From Eutrigla gurnardus (taxonomy: Eukaryota > Chordata > Actinopteri > Perciformes > Triglidae): a DNA stretch of 64,000 nucleotides. The stretch spans positions 18,512,892 to 18,576,891 of the forward strand of contig OY741282.1 in the NCBI GenBank assembly GCA_963514095.1. Direction: 5' to 3'. The position numbers and the translations under genes were made by a program. The notes beneath the pieces are model-generated. The model saw nothing but the letters and a program-made list of their open reading frames with translations. It had not been told where the DNA came from and did no database searches. Each line of letters starts with the position of its first letter. The stretch's first letter is position 1. Below, in pieces: positions 60,925-64,000 of the stretch.

Positions 60925-62460
60925 CCGTGGAAACAAAACGGATAACGTCCATAAATACATATTGTTTGTGTCAAGATCTCCCTATATACAAAAAAAATAT
61001 CTGCGAAAGAAAAAAGACTATGGCAATACAATTCTATTTATAATATAAAGTAACTTTTACTGAGAGACTCTATCAACGCTGAATGCAAAGTGGATTGAAT
61101 GTGCATATACATGACACTGAAAAAAATATCTAAAATTGAAGGGTTTCATTCCAAATATTTGTTACAGAAATAAAAAAAAGCTTTATTGGTTAATATCACA
61201 ATATCGCAGATGATTGTTAATAAATGTTTTGTTTTTTTTGTAAATAAAAGGTCTTAATATAACTTGAATATGTACCCATAGTAGACTTTATTTTAATAGC
61301 TGCCATAATTTTTTGTCTGCGGAATTTTATTTTGGAATGAAACTCTTTAATTATTTGCCGTGTAGAAAATGATTGTAAAAGTAGTCAAATATATCAGATT
61401 TAAAAAAAAAGAATAAGAACAGATGCCAAAAAAAAGGAAAAAAAGATGATCACGCCTTTTTTTATATATATATGTTATGGAATATCAAACCTAAGCTCAT
61501 TCCCGTGGCTCTGGTTCTTCTGTAGAAATCCTCCCAGCTGAACTTTTCTTTTGGTCAATGGGGGTCCTGACACAAAGACTGTTGGTAATACACTGTTTGG
61601 ATCCCCGGGTCCCATGGACAGACAGGAGAGGTGGGAGGTCAGTCTAGTCAGAAGACTTGCTAGCTAACGGGGTGCGGTCTGTCGTATCGTTTTTAATCAA
61701 AGTACAGTAGCAAATCAAAAGTCTGTAGAGAAACAGCAAAACAACAATAACACCATCGACTAAAAGACCTGAAGGCACTGACTGTTGACAGCGCTGTTGT
61801 TTGAGACGACTTTTCCCGTGTTTGTGACTTTGTGTGAAAAAGGCTTTCTTTGCATGAGTGTTTTCGATCACTCCGGTCTGCTCTTCTGAATGTCTTTTGC
61901 TGTATGATATAAAATAAAAGGAGTGAGGGTTGGGAGGGAGGGTTGGTAGAATACCTTCTGGGATTTGAGGATTCGCAAAGATATTTACTTTCTTCTTTCT
62001 ATTTAGTTCTTTTGTTTATTTTTGCTTTTTTTCCTTGCTATCGTTTAATTTAACAAATGTTCTCGTATCACTGTAACTGTTGGCACCGCTTCTGCCTCTC
62101 TGTATTTGTTTATTTGGACCGCGTGGGACGGCTTTATCTCGCTCACATCTCTCTGAAGAACAAAAAAATAATAATAGAATGTATCAAGTATTGTATCCTG
62201 GGAACCCTGGTCCTCCTATCTTCAATTCACATCATGTAGTAGGGAGAGGTTTATTTGATCTATTTTTTATCGAGGATAATCCTGTCTCATGTCAAGCCCC
62301 CCCTCCCCCCCAACTGCTAGTGAAGGATAATGCTGTTTTAAATGTATACCCCTGCAGAGGACAAAAGCTTTTCACTCTTTTTGCGCTTTGCCGGACATGT
62401 GTTGTATCTGAGATGAGATAGTTAATGATTCGTGTCAATAAAACAGAGAAATCTGAAGCT
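60925..62460 (+). other. olfm1: olfm1 3' UTR of the Z isoforms
   Basis: Poly(A) signals AATAAA lie at 61169-61174, 61219-61224, 61243-61248, 61913-61918 and 62437-62442. The last is followed by TGGGTTGTTACCTTTTGGG, a good GU-rich element, and marks the probable distal end. The cluster at 61.2 kb could produce a short UTR of about 340 bases. Confidence 0.7.
62437..62442 (+). terminator. Distal poly(A) signal, olfm1
   Basis: AATAAA in GTGTCAATAAAACAG with a GU-rich downstream element beginning about 20 bases later. Confidence 0.6.
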
Positions 62461-64000
62461 TGGGTTGTTACCTTTTGGGTTTTCTGTGAGGCCATTCTGG
62501 TCTTTTGTTGGATTCTGGGGAAATGTTAAGCATCTACTGGCTGTGACACATTTTTAGAAGTCTTAAAGTGATGCTTAATATCCTTTTGAATTAAGAAATT
62601 ATACATTTTTCCTTTTAACCACGGATTCATAAACCATAAAAACGTTGCTAAGTTGCACTTGGGGGTTCTGCAGCTACAGCCTTGCTTGGTCTGGTAAGAC
62701 CACTAGCTTGAAGTGGCTAACGTTAGCATCCTTTAGCTTGATTGCCACGTTCAGGTGCTTTTAAGGTTTTGCAAATACATAATTCATCTGACCTCACACA
62801 GATCTGGGCTATTACAGTTTTGTATTATTATTCCCTCCTGCTACTTTGACAAACACTCGATTTCAAGGTTTGATTGGGCGCTAAACGTTACTTTTAAGTC
62901 CCAAAGATTTTTATCCATCACAGTATGAAAGAAGCCTTTTTTGTGCTTCTATCGCTTGATATTTTCCTCTGCGTTCTGTGATGTCTTCTTAAGGCCAAAC
63001 TGTCCACTTTTTCGTTCACTCAACAATTTTCCCTCCTTTTGTTCCCCACTCAATTTCACTTACCCCACACCGCCATCGCATTTTTCTTTCCCTCCTTTAT
63101 CGTCAAGCCACTCTGTCTTTCCCGCTCTTTGTTGCCCCCCCGCTCCCTCACTGCCTCTTAGTCCTCTGATGTTTCAATCGATGAATAAATGATTGCTTCT
63201 ATTTTTCACTCCGAGTGCTCGGGCCAACGCAAGCTGCTTTTGCTCCCCCAGAAAGAATTAGAGATGGGATTTTTTTTTGGAGACAACTTGTGGCTGAGGG
63301 CCTCGCAGTGTACGACACTGATGAGCTGTCAATCAGGAGCCAAATGCATCTTTCAGCTTTAAGCTGGCGCATCAAGAGTCGCAGCAGCACTCCCTCTAGT
63401 CCCAGAGCCCCTCCAACCCCCCAACACACACTCACGCCTGTGAACCTGACAGTTGCCTTTCATTTCATCATTTTGAATGCTGCCTCTTCCCTTTTTCATT
63501 CCTGCTCCAATGTCTTTTTTTAATAGTGCACTAAGCTAATTATCTTGTGCATACTTGCCCTCTGACTGCTGCAGCACTTCTGGGAGTGAAGGACGGACAC
63601 AGTGAGAGCTTTGACCTTCCTTCGGCCAGCTGTAAGGTGCATCACTCCCCCCTAAGGACAGAACCACTTATCAGTGATAGAAAGCTTAGTGTGAATGTGC
63701 CAACGAGAGGCTTGCAAAAAATTGCTGCACAGCGCTGCAGTTTTCACTTTATAGTGCTGCAAAAAAAAATTGTTGTCACGGTTGCATACTTCCCCAGGTG
63801 GCCATATTTCATAATTTACCTTTTTTGAAAGTGACTCTCATGCAGCGTCTCTGTGGCCTCTTTGTAAATTTTGAAGGTTGAGTCATGTATCCCTTGAGAA
63901 CGCTAACTGTCAGGTTGCTATTAAAGCCGACTGCTGCGGTAGTTGACATTCAATTGAACGTGACGTATTATGATATGCTGCGGTGATTAGCACAGCGGTT
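62461..64000. other. Region downstream of olfm1, no gene seen
   Basis: The sequence is AT-rich, then pyrimidine-rich around 63,000-63,170. GCTAACGTTAGCATCC at about 62,718 is a common fish repeat word. Open frames (for example 63215-63523) have no recognisable domain. Confidence 0.6.

Overview
The window is vertebrate nuclear DNA, almost certainly from a teleost fish and probably a percomorph. It has spliced vertebrate genes with short GT-AG introns, dense CA/GT and mononucleotide microsatellites, and several dispersed repeats of a kind I associate with spiny-rayed fish. There is no prokaryotic or viral gene content. Two protein-coding genes on the + strand account for nearly all recognisable coding sequence. 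Almost every other open frame is intronic or intergenic noise.

Region 1 (1-12,020) is the 3' end of col5a1, the pro-alpha-1(V) chain of type V procollagen. Sixteen exons of 36, 54 or 108 bp (the first cut by the window edge) encode about 345 residues of uninterrupted Gly-X-Y helix. They are followed by the helix/C-propeptide junction exon, a 113-bp exon, two tandem 69-bp alternative exons (homologues of human exons 64A and 64B) separated by only 62 bp, a 234-bp exon and the last coding exon. The stop codon is at 9917-9919. The 3' UTR runs about 2.1 kb, with a proximal and a distal AATAAA and a closely spaced pair of miR-29 seed matches between them.

Region 2 (about 12,020-46,000) is a 34-kb stretch without a convincing gene. 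In mammals the ficolin genes lie between COL5A1 and OLFM1; I see no ficolin-like coding sequence here. It holds a tRNA-derived SINE whose interior has expanded into a 1.6-kb minisatellite, a second minisatellite built on AGATCTAGAC, a 256-bp MITE whose terminal repeats are themselves hairpins, a transposon-like family present as at least three copies, a weak candidate for minus-strand exons near 39 kb, a perfect X-box motif, and several AT-rich blocks that look like conserved regulatory DNA.

Region 3 (about 46,000-62,460) is olfm1 (noelin-1, pancortin), complete and with the vertebrate architecture: two alternative first exons (A at 46.3 kb, B at 51.1 kb), a shared middle part M of two exons, and a long C-terminal part Z of three exons carrying the olfactomedin domain. 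A candidate for the short alternative end Y (one glycine codon and then a stop) is visible at 54,376 with its own poly(A) signal, so all four classical isoforms (AMZ, BMZ, AMY, BMY) can be read from the sequence. The BMZ form is 485 residues, the length I recall for human noelin-1. Beyond 62,460 I see no gene.

col5a1 and olfm1 are functionally unrelated: one is a fibril-nucleating collagen chain, the other a secreted neural glycoprotein. Their adjacency and shared orientation match human 9q34, so this is conserved synteny rather than a functional cluster.
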